A stretch of DNA of 64,000 nt from Molanna angustata (Eukaryota; Arthropoda; Insecta; Trichoptera; Molannidae). Position numbers and translations under genes: made by a program. This document shows, in pieces, positions 22,537 through 34,200 of this stretch. The notes under the pieces were generated by a model. That model worked only from the letters and a program-made list of their open reading frames with translations. It searched no databases and had not been told where the DNA came from. The stretch spans positions 9,771,321-9,835,320 of the forward strand of contig OY754986.1 in NCBI GenBank assembly GCA_963576475.1, written 5' to 3'. Position 1 is the stretch's first letter; each line of letters opens with the position of its first letter.

Positions 22537-24091
22537 TGCATGGTGAAAAACCATCGTGCTCGCAGGGTCGAGAGATGACCGGTGGTCGAGTGACGAAGTG
22601 TCGGCGAGACGGCGTGGTCGAGAACGGCGGCGTGATGTGACGAATCGAAGTGACGGAAATACGGAAATGAAGTGACGACGTGTAGAGGTGTAGACTCCCT
22701 TAAATAGTGCTGCGCTGGGGGTAGCAAGTTCAATGTCCTCGAACTTTCTAGACTTATTTATTTGAAGTGTCATACCCAGTTGAGGAGTATTGTCACTTGT
22801 TTGACGTTGCGGGCGATGAACTCGGCCTAGCGATAAACAAATGTACTTGCCGTCGCTAGGCGCGCGCTCGAAAGAAATTTCGAGATGTGGTCTGCCACAT
22901 TCCTCCCCTCCAAGTGGTATCGAAGATGGCACGATACCTTGGTAGAACGTCATGGTGTGGCTGAGCTGAGGCAGGTGTTGCTGAAGATTTTTGTAGTCAT
23001 TACAATTTTGGAGAGATGGTTAGACTTGTGTTAGTTGGACTGTTGCCTAGTTGCAGATGATGATTGCGACGGATCAAGATGTGGTTGCTTTGGAAACAGT
23101 GTTCCCGTTCAGCCCGTTGACAATTGCAGTGTGTCGGTGAGGCTTGTTCGTACACAAAGCTGTGGAGTCCGTGGAGTCCGATAAGCTGTGCAGTGTAATT
23201 GGCATCTAAACATTCTTGTCGAATTTGCAGAACTGTGCAGTTGGCTTGCGTTGGCGTTTTCGAAGTTTTCGTTGACTGTCGTCGTGTTGACAGCGTGTGT
23301 TAACAGTGACGTGTTGACAGCGTCGTGTTGACCGTGTCGTGTAGACGTCGTGTTGTCGTGGTTGAGCAGCTCCTTGGGTATGCGAGACAGAGTGCGAGTC
23401 ATAAGCATAACACGAAGGATGGGACAGCGTCCCAACAAAATCATTCCTCGTTCAAAGACGTGCGTAGCGATGAGACGAGGTGAGTTTTTGTGTGCTCGAG
23501 ATGTGTGCGTGCGTTCATATTTGGGTGTCCGACAGCTCTGGAGTAGTTCTCCAGCGTTGAAGTTTCGGCGTGTCTGTTGCGTTAGGCAGCTTTGGAGTAG
23601 TTCTCCAGTGGGGCCTGTGTGTGCATTCTTTGCTGCGCATCAAGTGAGTCTGATGTCTTTGGGAATACGTGCCAGTATAGCGAGTGCTTGTGCATTCTTT
23701 GCCGCGCATCAAGTGAGTCTGATGTCTTTGCATGGTGAAAAACCATCGTGCTCGCAGGGTCGAGAGATGACCGGTGGTCGAGTGACGAAGTGTCGGCGAG
23801 ACGGCGTGGTCGAGAACGGCGGCGTGATGTGACGAATCGAAGTGACGGAAATACGGAAATGAAGTGACGACGTGTAGAGGTGTAGACTCCCTTAAATAGT
23901 GCTGCGCTGGGGGTAGCAAGTTCAATGTCCTCGAACTTTCTAGACTTATTTTTTTGAAGTGTCATACCCAGTTGAGGAGTATTGTCACTTGTTTGACGTT
24001 GCGGGCGATGAACTCGGCCTAGCGATAAACAAATGTACTTGCCGTCGCTAGGCGCGCGCTCGAAAGAAATTTCGAGATGTGGTCTGCCACA
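22537..24091 (-). mobile_element. Short non-autonomous LTR retrotransposon (TRIM-like)
   Basis: Two 363-bp direct repeats at 22537-22899 and 23729-24091 differ at about one base. In minus orientation each begins TGTGGCAGACC and ends CACCATGCA. A TATA-like CTATTTAAGG is in the right place inside. A polypurine tract, GGAGGGGAGGAA, sits immediately before the left (3') LTR, fixing the orientation. The 829-bp interior has no gag or pol and holds a partial tandem duplication (GCGCATCAAGTGAGTCTGAT at about 23634 and 23704). No standard tRNA primer-binding site and no target duplication were seen, so boundaries may be altered by recombination. Confidence 0.85.
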
Positions 24092-24120
24092 GATGTAATA
24101 CTACAATGTTGATTTATAGA

Positions 24121-24726
24121 AAATTAAATTATCTAGTTGGGGTGTTTCGGCTTTTTCGATATTTTTAAAAACTTTGGAAATAAAGGCAGTTAAACACAAA
24201 TTTATCATAAAATATATATCTCTTAATAAAAAATGTTGATGTGAGAAACTTTTGATATTTTTTGGAAAAAATATATTGAGATTTTTTCCTGTCTCTATTA
24301 ATACCAATTTTCAGCGTTCTATCTTTTATGGTTTTTGAGATATATGGAAAAATAAAATAAAAATTCAAAAATTGATAACCCCTGACTGAAACAATAATTC
24401 AAAATTCTGAATAAGTATAAAAGTTTTGTAAGCCTATAAGTATCTATATACATAATCTGAATTTTTGGACTCAGTAAATTAAGCGGATCAAAAGTTATAA
24501 GGGGGGATGGACACACAGACACACTAAATGTTCTACTCCGAATTCTGAGTAATCCGTATATAGAATTCATAATATATGCTGCAAAGCCTCTAAGTTGGTG
24601 TTTTTTGACTTCAAAGTTGGAAAACCGTGAATAATATAGACCCTGCATACAAATCTTGCGTATCTTGGCATGACAATTTGTCGATATGTTAAGAGAACAA
24701 AGTTCTCTTGAACAAATCGACAGTTA
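24121..24726 (-). repeat. Dispersed repeat of about 600 bp, copy 2
   Basis: This is the inverted counterpart of 5221-5810. The order of landmarks is the same on the minus strand. It adjoins the right LTR. Confidence 0.75.
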
Positions 24727-24994
24727 GAATACAAATAGGTATAAAATATGATTAGTGTTACGGACATAACGTAAGTAATAAAATGAGGTCATCACGGATC
24801 TCGGGTGTATTAAAAAAAAGTAAATAAATATTTAAATTTGTATGAAAAATTGATATCAAAAATTTAATCGACCGTAGCGTGAACTTATTCACTTATCTTG
24901 ATTTTATGTAACTAGTCTTCGAGCGACCACTTCTTTCTTAGGAAGAATGAAGTGATTTGTAATAAAAAAATAAAATTCTGAAACATGATCCAAG

Positions 24995-25415
24995 TTGCCA
25001 CATTATGGAGATTTATTGTATACATCGTCATACAGATCTACATAGACTGAAAACACAATTTAAACCAGTGGGAATCAACCAAGGGCGGATCCAGGGGGGG
25101 GGGGGTAATGGGGGTCATGGGGGTCAAAATTGTTAAACATTTTATATATTTAATTCTTTTTCTTTCCCCTTAGCGCTTTCCCCTTACTGCCTGAGATATT
25201 TTATATATTTAATTAATTTAATATATTACATTAATTAATTTAATATAATACAAATTAAATTATAACTTCATGTGACTTGACCACGACTATGTGACCCCCC
25301 CCCCCTGGCGCCAAAGCTGGATCCGCTCTTGGAATCAACCTCCGGGAATGGAGCCAAGAACCTTCGGCTCAGCTGTCAAATATCTAACCAACAGATACAC
25401 GAAGACCGACAATTT
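24995..25415 (-). mobile_element. tRNA-derived SINE, family 1, split by a MITE
   Basis: The body (AAGTTGCCACATTATGGAG, TAGACTGAAAACACAATT) lies at 24995-25079. The tRNA-like head (CCGGGAATGGAGCC and onward) lies at 25340-25415. The 252-bp MITE at 25080-25331 interrupts it. Confidence 0.8.
25080..25331. mobile_element. hAT-type MITE with 8-bp target duplication
   Basis: Terminal repeats CAAGGGCGGATCCAG and CTGGATCCGCTCTTG are flanked by a perfect 8-bp duplication GAATCAAC at 25072-25079 and 25332-25339. An 8-bp duplication is diagnostic of hAT transposition. Subterminal G-run and C-run form a further inverted pair. Confidence 0.9.
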
Positions 25416-25861
25416 ATTTCTATTATATCGTATTGAATAGTACCTATGTATTATGTACAATGTTCTTGAGCAACTCTATCTAAAGACTATCAACGTAAAT
25501 ATTTTGTCAAAAACTATGTACTTAATTGTCTTATTTAAAGAAAATTGTAAAAAAACAATAAAATACTGCATAGGTACTCTGTTCCCATACTCAACAATGA
25601 AAAGTCCAATGCCGGCCCTGAGTCATGTTAAGGAGGTCACTACTTTCTCACTGTGGATCCTGTTCGAATACCAATGACACTATATTATCACAATATATCT
25701 TGTAATACAAATGTAATATAATAACAAATATCTTGAGTGACGTAAAAATATATCGGTCCATAGGAAATATTCTCAAAAGAGAAACTATCGCAAATGGAGG
25801 TTCGTCTCAAACCAATAATGAACATATTTTTTTTATAGTAGGCTGGGTTCGGATTCGCCTC

Positions 25862-26100
25862 AAATCGCAAATTTTAGTCGGATTAAACGTAAATCGCAAA
25901 TTTGAGTCGGATTAAACGTAAATCGCAAATGTGAGTAGGATTAAACACAAATCGCAAATTTGATTTGGATTTAATATACAAATCACAAATTTGAGTCGGA
26001 TTAAACGTAAATCGCAAATGTGAGTAGGATTAAACACAAATCGCAAATTTGAGTCGGATTAAACATAAATCGAAAATATGAGTCGGATTAAACTCAAATA
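25862..26100. repeat. 29-bp tandem array, about 8 copies
   Basis: The unit is CGCAAATTTGAGTCGGATTA followed by AACGTAAAT, with moderate divergence between copies. Confidence 0.9.
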
Positions 26101-26629
26101 AAGTATTTTTATTCTAAAAACTAATTTACGTGGATTATAACTATGTCTGATTTTATTTTAATTGATGTAAAAATGTGTAATTCTCCACTATTCTATAAAA
26201 AAGAGAATAAAAATAATAAATGAGATAATTATGTCTGTGAACAATTGATATAGCAAAATTTTAGTATTGAAATAGTTGTGAAATATCCGCAAATATTGCG
26301 TCGATATTAATATACCTAAAAGATATAATAATTTTCAATTAGCAGAATGCATTACATATAAACAAAATATTTTTTACATGTCAAACGCATCCATAATAAT
26401 ACGCCGCTTTGAAATCGACACATAATTGGTAAGTAGATTATTATGCACTAGTGATGAGCAAAACTCTCGTGAGTCTTGGAGCCTCGGTCTTGGTGTGTGA
26501 CACAAGTAAAAATATAAACTGCATGTTTCGCTGCAACACCAAGAATAATGCTAAGGCTTGACAGACCACGAGTCTTGCAATACTTTGATCCGAGAATCAT
26601 AAGTTCTTACAAAAAAAATACACCTATTC

Positions 26630-27138
26630 TTCTTCAGCCTGTTTTTTTCCATTCTTGGACATAGGCCTCCCCCTTGATCTTCCACAACTCCCTGTCACAC
26701 TGCATCCATCTCCCTCCGGCACATTTCTTGATGTCATCAGACCACCTTGCCTGGGGTCTGCCGACGCCTCTTCGGCTTGTTCTCGGTCGCCATTCTACGA
26801 TCCATCGTGAATCCATCTATTATGACGGGGAAGGACTCTTCCGCGTTACTCATAATTTCGGTCTTGGAGATGTTCATCTTCAATCCGATGTTCACACAGG
26901 CTGAATTGATTTCTGTCAGCATAGTATCCTTGGCAAATATGACAATATCATCTGCAAACCGTAGATTGCTGAAATACTCGCCGTTTATATTTATGCCTTT
27001 CTTAGACCAATCAAGAGTTTAGAAGACATCTTCGAGGTCCAATGTAAAAAGTTTGTGATAAATAGTGTCACCCTGTCGTACACCTCTTCTAATGTTAGAT
27101 TTAACTTTTTGATCGTCAGTTCTTGATGGAATTCCATT
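26630..27138 (-). pseudogene. RTE-type reverse transcriptase fragment with internal deletion
   Basis: On the minus strand it reads NGIPSRTDDQKVKSNIRRG, VRQGDTIYHKLFTLDLEDVF and SNLRFADDIVIFA. These are RTE-clade motifs including the catalytic FADD. It then jumps to a C-terminal piece (GRPQARWSDDIKKCAGGRW and QEWKKTG). The middle is deleted and frameshifts are present. Its 5' end joins the hairpin at 27145-27310. Confidence 0.85.
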
Positions 27139-27144
27139 TATATT

Positions 27145-27310
27145 ATATTTTTAATAAATAAAAATAAAAAACTTGTTTAGAATCAATTCCATTATTTATT
27201 TAAGACTACTTGAAAATGTGCTTAGCACGAAACCGGTTGTAGGTTGTAGTCTTAAATAAATAGTGGAATGGATTCTAAACAAGTTTTTTATTTTTATTTA
27301 TTAAAAATAT
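27145..27310 (+). repeat. Inverted repeat with hammerhead-like apex (locus A)
   Basis: Arms 27145-27208 and 27247-27310 pair almost perfectly. The apex on the + strand contains TGTGCTTAGCAC then GAAACCGGTTG, the stem II/GAAA/stem III half of a hammerhead ribozyme. The expected CUGANGA core is degenerate here (CTTGAAAA). It joins the RTE fragment at 26630-27138. Confidence 0.7.
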
Positions 27311-28000
27311 TAATTCTTCTAAGTTAAAATTTCTTGGATGGTTCATAAAGTTGTATATCGGATATGGCATTCTCATACTCATAATACACCTAATTCTCAT
27401 AATACGCCTACATACATAAATAAAGAATCATAGTTTTTACGCTAAACTCCTCACTATCAAAGTCACTCTACTAAGTAAATTTACAGCATTAACATAGGTT
27501 TTGTTAAATTATTTTTTATTTATTTTTTTATTATGTAAACTCGATAATTTTTCAATGCCATTTTATGAAAGTGATGTGTCTTTTTAGCAATTAGAAAAAT
27601 AAAAATATCAATTTTCAATACTCCTGACCTTGAGTTCACTTTGAAATATTTGACAGATGAGAATAAAATGAGAATCACTATTCAGATATATTTCAAAATC
27701 TAATGAGGTCTAAGCGAGTATTAGATACACAAAATGAAAAGTTCGAATAGAATCGAATGAGTGCTTTAGTCTATAATCGGTAAAGTAGAATAAACATGCC
27801 GTACATAGCACATAGTACACAACACATACAGAGATACATTGTGATGAAACTTTCAGAATACAATCTCGGCATGATACTATTTGATTATTTGCAATAAAAA
27901 TATAACCTAAAAAATTACGAATTCATAACTCCCCATTATATACCTTTAGGGTAATGAGGAGTAAAAAAACAATTTATTAGAAAAACATATTTGATTCTTC
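27311..28000. other. AT-rich spacer, nothing recognised
   Basis: No coding or repeat structure was supported. Confidence 0.4.
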
Positions 28001-28004
28001 TTCT

Positions 28005-28140
28005 TCATGGTCAAAATGCTAAGATTGGTTTACACCAATCACTCAATCTCTTCACATATCTCTGTTGTCCGCCAGTCTCTTCATCTTTTGGTAGCTGGTA
28101 CAGCGCACATCACTAATCACCTGGTCCACACTCCAGACAA
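28005..28140 (-). pseudogene. RTE-type LINE 3' fragment
   Basis: It reads, with breaks, KMKRLADNRD and VIGVNQS on the minus strand. It is the same family as 6978-7148 and 59540-59935. Confidence 0.6.
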
Positions 28141-28184
28141 AAGTTTTAATAGAGTTCTTCCTAACATTGATATTAATGTTTACT

Positions 28185-28505
28185 ATAGATTTTTATTATA
28201 ATGTACTAGATGTGCAAAAAGTGAGTCATGGAATATCGTGCGTTTGACGTTTTGGTTGACAACATATTTCAGTTTTCCTTGCATTTCAACGCATCCTAGA
28301 TAAATGTTTTCTAAACTTTAATAATTAAAACGTTTTTTAGACAAATAAATCCGAGAACAATTCACATTAGTCGTTATTTTCTATAGAAAAACGATGTGGT
28401 CTGGAACCAAAACGTCAAAAATCTCCCCGAAAAATGACTCATTTCGATTCATACAAAGTTTGCCAACTACGACATCTAGTATATGTATTATAATAAAAAT
28501 CTATA
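28185..28505. mobile_element. Foldback/MITE-like element
   Basis: TATAGATTTTTATTATATG and TACTAGATGT at 28185-28213 are mirrored at 28472-28505 by ACATCTAGTA and TAATAAAAATCTATA. The interior has no gene. A second inverted pair (GTGAGTCAT and ATGACTCAT) lies inside. Confidence 0.6.
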
Positions 28506-28513
28506 ATGTTTAC

Positions 28514-29500
28514 CAGTGACATGCAGATAGATTTTATATATCATAGACTTTTGTCAATGGAAAAAGTAGAATCTAAAATTTGATATATTTTTTTCCAAAT
28601 TACCTAAGTAGGTATCTACACCACTTTCAAAAAACGGCATTGTTTAATTATAAAGCTATCATAATAAAATATTTAAATATAAAAATATTTAAACAAACTC
28701 ATTTCATGGAAATGATGAAAATTTTCCATAAATAATTTGAATTCTTTGCGGAGTGACTTGGTTGTGAGGAGTTGAGGAGTATAGCTTTGGCCACAGCTCA
28801 CTCGTATTCCTTAAACCTGTTGAACTTGTCATCCATTATTCTGACTTATTGAGTCCTCATATCAGAGTATAGTTTATTATTATACTCTCCAAACAAATCT
28901 ATAGTATCATCCGAGCATATATTATGTACTCGTATATAGTATGTACCTACATACATACAATCAGGAAGGTAAAATGTGGAAGATTGACTCAATACAGACC
29001 AGTATAGCGTCAATTCTCTTCGGTGAAAGTAGTGAACAGTACAACCGAAAGTTATTGGCTTCAAATCGATATACATATGTGTTTTGTGTTGTGATTTTTC
29101 CAATTCCAAAAAATAGTATCAAATAAGGTGATAGTGATATATTTATTCTGTTTACGGAATCTCGTTGTGAAATGTTGAAATGCATAGATAAAGTCGATAT
29201 ATCTACGAATATTTTTTATTTGACGTCTTTATTTAGTGCAATGTTGACTGCGATGGTATCATAGAATTCCATCTTAGGGTTTAAATCGAATTTATGATTA
29301 AGCTTCTACAAAGATAGACAAATTTTCACAAGGAGATCGTCGTAAGGATATCGATCTTCCTGTCAGTACCTAATTTGATTTATTAATCCTTGAACGACTC
29401 ATTTTTTGATACCAAAAACCGATTATTTCGAATCTCGCCGTATATAAACGAATAATTCGTGGTTTATCAAATTAAATTTTAATAAATATTTTTATTTTTT
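28514..29500. other. AT-rich spacer with a decayed LINE tail
   Basis: GGCCACAGCTCACTCGT at about 28788 resembles the LINE 3' region at 14740. Otherwise nothing was recognised. Confidence 0.35.
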
Positions 29501-29504
29501 AAAA

Positions 29505-30375
29505 TGGGTACGTAGGAGACACTAGCTAGATTGGGTCCATTATACTCTTCCGAAGAAGCTCGCTACGTAGCGTTGGGGAGGGTTTGCAATCTGCTCAGGA
29601 AAATATTCATACGGATTTTTAAAAGACCCGGATTGTAAGAAGGTGGATACACATAGTTCGGATGATGGTTTAACAGCTGGGCTGCTGTGTTAATAAACGA
29701 GTTCGAGAAGCGACTTCTTCTTCAATGGCGCTACAGCCCATATTGAGCCTTGGCCTCCGTCAACACTCATAACTGCCCGGCACTTGCAATAGTTGGAAAG
29801 CATCCCTTCCAAATTCGTCCTCCCGTCGCAGCCGCGGTCTTCCAACCTTTCTTCTTCCACCTGAATGTCCACACAGGACGTTCTTTGGTATTCGCTATGG
29901 TGGCATTCTCTGTACATGTCCGGTCCATCTCAATCTGCTCAATCTGACATGCACAGAGAGCCTGGAGGTCTTGTAGATAGCATAGAGCTCATTATTGTAT
30001 CTAATCCTCCAGGCGTCACCATCAGGCACAGGTCCTAGTATTCTACGAAGCACTCGTCTTTTAAACGTATCCAGCATTTCAGCAGATCTGGCTGTAAGTG
30101 TTCATGTTTCACATCCATATGTCACAACTGTTCTAATAATTGTCTTGTACAGTGTTATTTTGTTTTCCTGTGGACACTTCTTGATTTGAACACCGACAGA
30201 AAAAAGAAAAATGCTCCGTTACCTGTTGTTATTCTGTCGAGAAGCAACTAGTTCGTTTATATTGAAGGTTTACTGTGGTGTTGAGGTTAAGTAAAACGAA
30301 TGACTGTATTGTGAATGGGTGGAAGAGGGACCAGGGATGCAAGTTCTTCTGGGCATCTCCCGTTTAATACAATAT
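29505..30375 (-). mobile_element. LINE 3' end on the minus strand, split by an RTE insertion
   Basis: 29505-29717 and 30238-30375 together match, in inverted orientation, the LINE end at 30585-30950. The interruption is a separate element (29718-30237). The coding remnant corresponds to the C-terminal part of a Jockey/CR1-like ORF2. Confidence 0.85.
29718..30237 (-). mobile_element. RTE-like 3' fragment nested in a LINE, with 13-bp target duplication
   Basis: TCGAGAAGCGACT (29705-29717) and TCGAGAAGCAACT (30238-30250) flank the insert. The minus strand reads LDTFKRRVLRRILGPVPDGD and WRIRYNNELYAIYKT. Its 3' end on the left has a GAAGAAGAAG tail. The uninterrupted LINE copy at about 30720 shows exactly the empty target sequence. 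Confidence 0.9.
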
Positions 30376-30496
30376 TTTTCATGAAATGTGAAAATACCAA
30401 TAGGTAATGTTCAAAAATAAATATGTCGTTGATAAACAAGTAGGTACATATACATACATACATATCCTACGAAACATATCCCTAAAATAAGCTTAA

Positions 30497-30950
30497 ATGC
30501 TTGTATATGGATTTCGTGGAAATCGATCTTGTGGCGATCTACTCGCGTATGTGACATCCGTTTGGGGTCAAGTTATAAGTTTATTCTATAGATACTACCA
30601 CGGGAATTGCTCAGAAGAACTTGCATCTTTGGTCCCTCCTCCACCCACTCGCAACAGAGTCACTCGCTTCACTCAATCGCAGCATCCATTCACAGTGGAC
30701 CTTCAACATATACGAACAAGTCGCTTCTCGAACTCCTTTATTAATACAGCAGCCCGACTGTGGAACGATCTTCCGAATTCTGTGTTTCCATCTTCGTACA
30801 ACCCGGGTCTTTTTAAAATCCGAATTAATAAACTCATTTCTAGATTGCAAACCCCTCCCAACGCTACGTAGTGCGCTTCTTCGGAAGAGTAAAATGGACC
30901 CAAATCCTAATAGCTGGCGTCCCCTACGTAGACATGTTAAAAAAAAAAAA
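30497..30950 (+). pseudogene. Internally deleted LINE ORF2 remnant
   Basis: The frame starts with GFRGNRSCGDLLAYVTSVWG, matching the first part of a LINE reverse transcriptase. It jumps without a frameshift to FYRYYHGNCSEELASLVPP and RLWNDLPNSVFPSSY, the protein's C-terminus. About 200 residues including the catalytic motif are missing. The fused frame of 124 residues stays open, probably by chance. It ends in an A-rich tail at about 30950. Confidence 0.8.
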
Positions 30951-31177
30951 ATATTTTAAATCACTATTTTTTTTAACATCAATAATCAGGAATATCTAGG
31001 TTAAAGTATTTCTTTTTAAGAAGCTTAAAATTAAGAAATTTTGTTAATTACTGTTTTATTTACTGTACCGTTTTTATAAGAATTGAAATTTTGAATAAAC
31101 AATAATAATAAGTAGTGCCTAGTCATGTTTTAATCTTAAAAATATAAAAATCAGTACTCAATCATAAATCAATCTTA

Positions 31178-31365
31178 GGGTCGTATTACGCATGTTATAT
31201 AAGAAAACGGTAAGATAATCTTTCCCTGTCCAAATTCTCACGTCGTATTACACAAGTTATTTGGTATTATCTGTTATATCAAATAACTTCTGTAATACGA
31301 CTTGAGAATTTGGAGAGGGAAAGATTATCTTACCGTTTTCTTATATAACATGCGTAATACGACCC
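31178..31365. mobile_element. PIF/Harbinger-like MITE with long inverted repeats and TTA duplication
   Basis: It is a 188-bp element beginning GGGTCGTATTACGCATG and ending in its complement. Arms of about 85 bases pair nearly perfectly. It is flanked by TTA at 31175-31177 and 31366-31368, the duplication used by PIF/Harbinger transposons. Confidence 0.85.
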
Positions 31366-31729
31366 TTAATCTGAATCTACATACAATAATAAAAAAAATG
31401 TTAAAAAGTTTTTTAGTATGAATATTTAATTGTCATTAATTTTTGTATAAATTAATATAACTTATTTTAATCCAAAAAATTTCTAAAATCTGAATCTAAT
31501 ATTAATCAACTTTTCACTACTGGGACCCCTTCGAGGCCTTATTCATCGATATGCTAAATATTTGGATTTTGTTTTGATAAGTAATATAAATAAATACTTC
31601 CCTGAATTAACCTCTGTTTTTGTGTATAAATACAAAGTAGGTACCTACAAGTAGATTTGTATCATCTACATTTTTAAATTAAATATTTAACCTTTTCTTG
31701 TCTTCATAATGTTTTTGTAATTTCAGCCT

Positions 31730-31905
31730 TCATGGCTAACATTACGTAATATCTGACTCTTGAGCCAAAGAACCTAGGTTCGGTTCCCGGTGAAGACGCA
31801 GTTTTTCATTGTGTTTTCAGACTGGATTTGTGAGACGATAAATATCACAAGTCTCCAGAATGCGGCAACATGTTAACTTGGGTGCGTATTAAATTAATAT
31901 TTGAC
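31730..31905 (+). mobile_element. tRNA-derived SINE, family 1
   Basis: The head has a B box GGTTCGGTTCC at about 31774 and the body has TCCAGAATGCGGCAACATG. It is moderately diverged. Confidence 0.75.
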
Positions 31906-32770
31906 ACTTCGTCCTTCAATATTTACTTACGGGCGTCTAGAATGAACAAAATGCAACAATTTATCCTATATATGTACTATCTCAAAATCTTAGGAAAGCT
32001 GTTCTTATCAAATCTTAAGGAAAGAGTTATCTGTCATGCGCTGTTTACCGATATCGTATATGACAAATAATTTCTCTTCCAATCTCAAATACAATGGAAA
32101 GTCCTTATTATCAAATAGGTAGACGGAAAAGCGATAAAAAAACATATATAATTACTGTCACAACCCACATAGAAAATTACCGGTCTAAATAAACAGATAA
32201 ATATATCAAATTTCTCCACCTACCAACTGTCTATTATTATCTGTCACATATAATTTGTTGAAATTAAAAGTCATCGCGTTGTATGGTTCAGGTGTTAAGT
32301 TATCACATACCTATGTACCAGTAGCGAATTTTAAGAAAACGGATAATCCTTGGGTTACCTTGCTTTGTTAAAAAAAATAAATGAATTTAAGCATTATTAT
32401 ATTGTGATTTCGTAAGTACATTTTATATCAAAAATGTTAAGACTTGTTTTATACTTTTTTTCATTATAATAATAATAATACACGTAGGTACCTACAATAT
32501 GATACAAAAATTCATTTCAAAGTGAAACTTAATATGGACACGAAAACTAAATTTGCACTGACGAACTGTTTTTACAGTTTTGTATAAAAATAATATGTAA
32601 TTATGTGAATTTAAAAAATAATAAATAGGTTTATTGAATTTTATTTTTTACTTAGGTATAAAGCCGCCTTTCTACTCTTTTTGTATACCTACTAATAAAA
32701 CAAATAAATAAAAAAAGCCAGTACATTATTGTGTATAACATATAAAATATATAACAAATGACATTTGTCG
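31906..32770. other. AT-rich spacer
   Basis: No gene or clear repeat was recognised. Confidence 0.35.
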
Positions 32771-32774
32771 ACCT

Positions 32775-32960
32775 TCGAGGCTCAGTTGCTTGGATATCTA
32801 ACTGCTGATCCAAGGGTCCCGGGATCGATTCCCGGTGGAGACACAGTTTTTAATTGGGTTTTCAGTCTGGGTCTGTGAGACGATAAATATCTTATTGGGT
32901 GCGTGTTAAATAATTATATGACATAGTACCTATCAATTGCCCGAGAAGCCAATAAAATAA
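32775..32960 (+). mobile_element. tRNA-derived SINE, family 1, best-preserved + copy
   Basis: CGAGGCTCAGTTGCTTGG is the A-box region and GGGATCGATTCCCGG the B box. The body ends GGGTGCGTGTTAAATAA. An AATAAAATAAATAA-type tail follows at about 32950-32970. Confidence 0.8.
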
Positions 32961-33107
32961 AATAAATAAAATTAATTACCTACCTATATAAAAACACGTT
33001 TTGTGTTTTTACCGTACAAATGTAAAAACAATTGAGTATTATAAAATGTTTAATCGTATTATTGTATTTTTTTTTCAAAGTAAGTAGGTAACTGTTTTTA
33101 TATGGGT

Positions 33108-33200
33108 GGTGGCAGAGCGGTTAGCATTGGTTTAGTAAACCATTGATTGCGAGTTAGAATCCTGCCACGACCGATTTTGATCACCTATTTACACAAGCAT
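33108..33200 (+). mobile_element. tRNA-derived SINE, family 2
   Basis: GGTGGCAGAGCGGTTAGC is the A-box head and GAGTTAGAATCC the B box, followed by ACACAAGCATTTATGCTTA. A second copy is at 34868-34990. Confidence 0.7.
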
Positions 33201-33917
33201 TTATGCTTACACAAATTTAAAAGCGATAAATTAAGAAATTATTGCAAAAAATATTAATTTTTTTTTTCTGTTTATAATCTTATTTTGTAAGATATTCTTG
33301 TTATTTTTTAGTTTTTTTTTCAAAATCATGTACAGGTTACCTACCTTAGTTTTGTGCGGACCGCTACTGGTACCTACCATCATTAATGACAGGGAAATCC
33401 CAATATTGCATCACCACTATACCAGCATCATACTTATATTGCATTATATTAGACAAAATATTTGAACCTATGTGTCACTATTGAGCAGTGATTCTCAAAC
33501 TATGAGACCAGTTTCAGAACTAACCATTCCCTCATCAGACTAATAATAATGTGGTGAATACAAAGTAATTAAAATAATATGTTACAACGTTTTTTATTGG
33601 ATATTTGAGAAAAATGAATAATGATGAAGAATCACGGGGTGATAAAACAGTAACTATACCAGCATTATAAGACTTTACATTCTGATAATAAATTACTAAA
33701 CAAAAAGATACTAACCCCAAACCATCTCAACCCAAAAGAATTCTAGTCAATACTTTATGAGATTATTTATGATCCCTATTCCCCACAATATTTAAAAAAT
33801 GACGTCGTTTTCTTGTCAATTCACGGCCTACCCCTTCGATCTGCTGAACGCACTACACTAGCTATCACCATTCACAATAGTTTTCAGCTCTTCTTTTCAA
33901 GTACAATCAGCTAGACT

Positions 33918-34200
33918 ATGGATGTGGGTATATGTGGGTATAGCTATACTATGGATGTGGGTATATGTGGGTATAGCTATACTATGGATGTGGGTATATG
34001 TGGGTATAGCTATACTATGGATGTGGGTATATGTGGGTATAGCTATACTATGGATGTGGGTATATGTGGGTATAGCTATACTATGGATGTGGGTATATGT
34101 GGGTATAGCTATACTATGGATGTGGGTATATGTGGGTATAGCTATACTATGGATGTGGGTATATGTGGGTATAGCTATACTATGGATGTGGGATATGGGT
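33918..34200. repeat. 33-bp tandem array, eight full copies plus a part
   Basis: ATGGATGTGGGTATATGTGG starts every 33 bases from 33918. Because 33 is a multiple of three and copies are nearly identical, several frames stay open on both strands. These are not genes. Confidence 0.95.

Noticed and set aside
22462..23965. Arg/Ser-rich frames of 75-163 codons on the minus strand, nearly the same at two places
   Set aside because: They lie inside the two LTRs and merely reflect the duplicated GC-rich LTR sequence.
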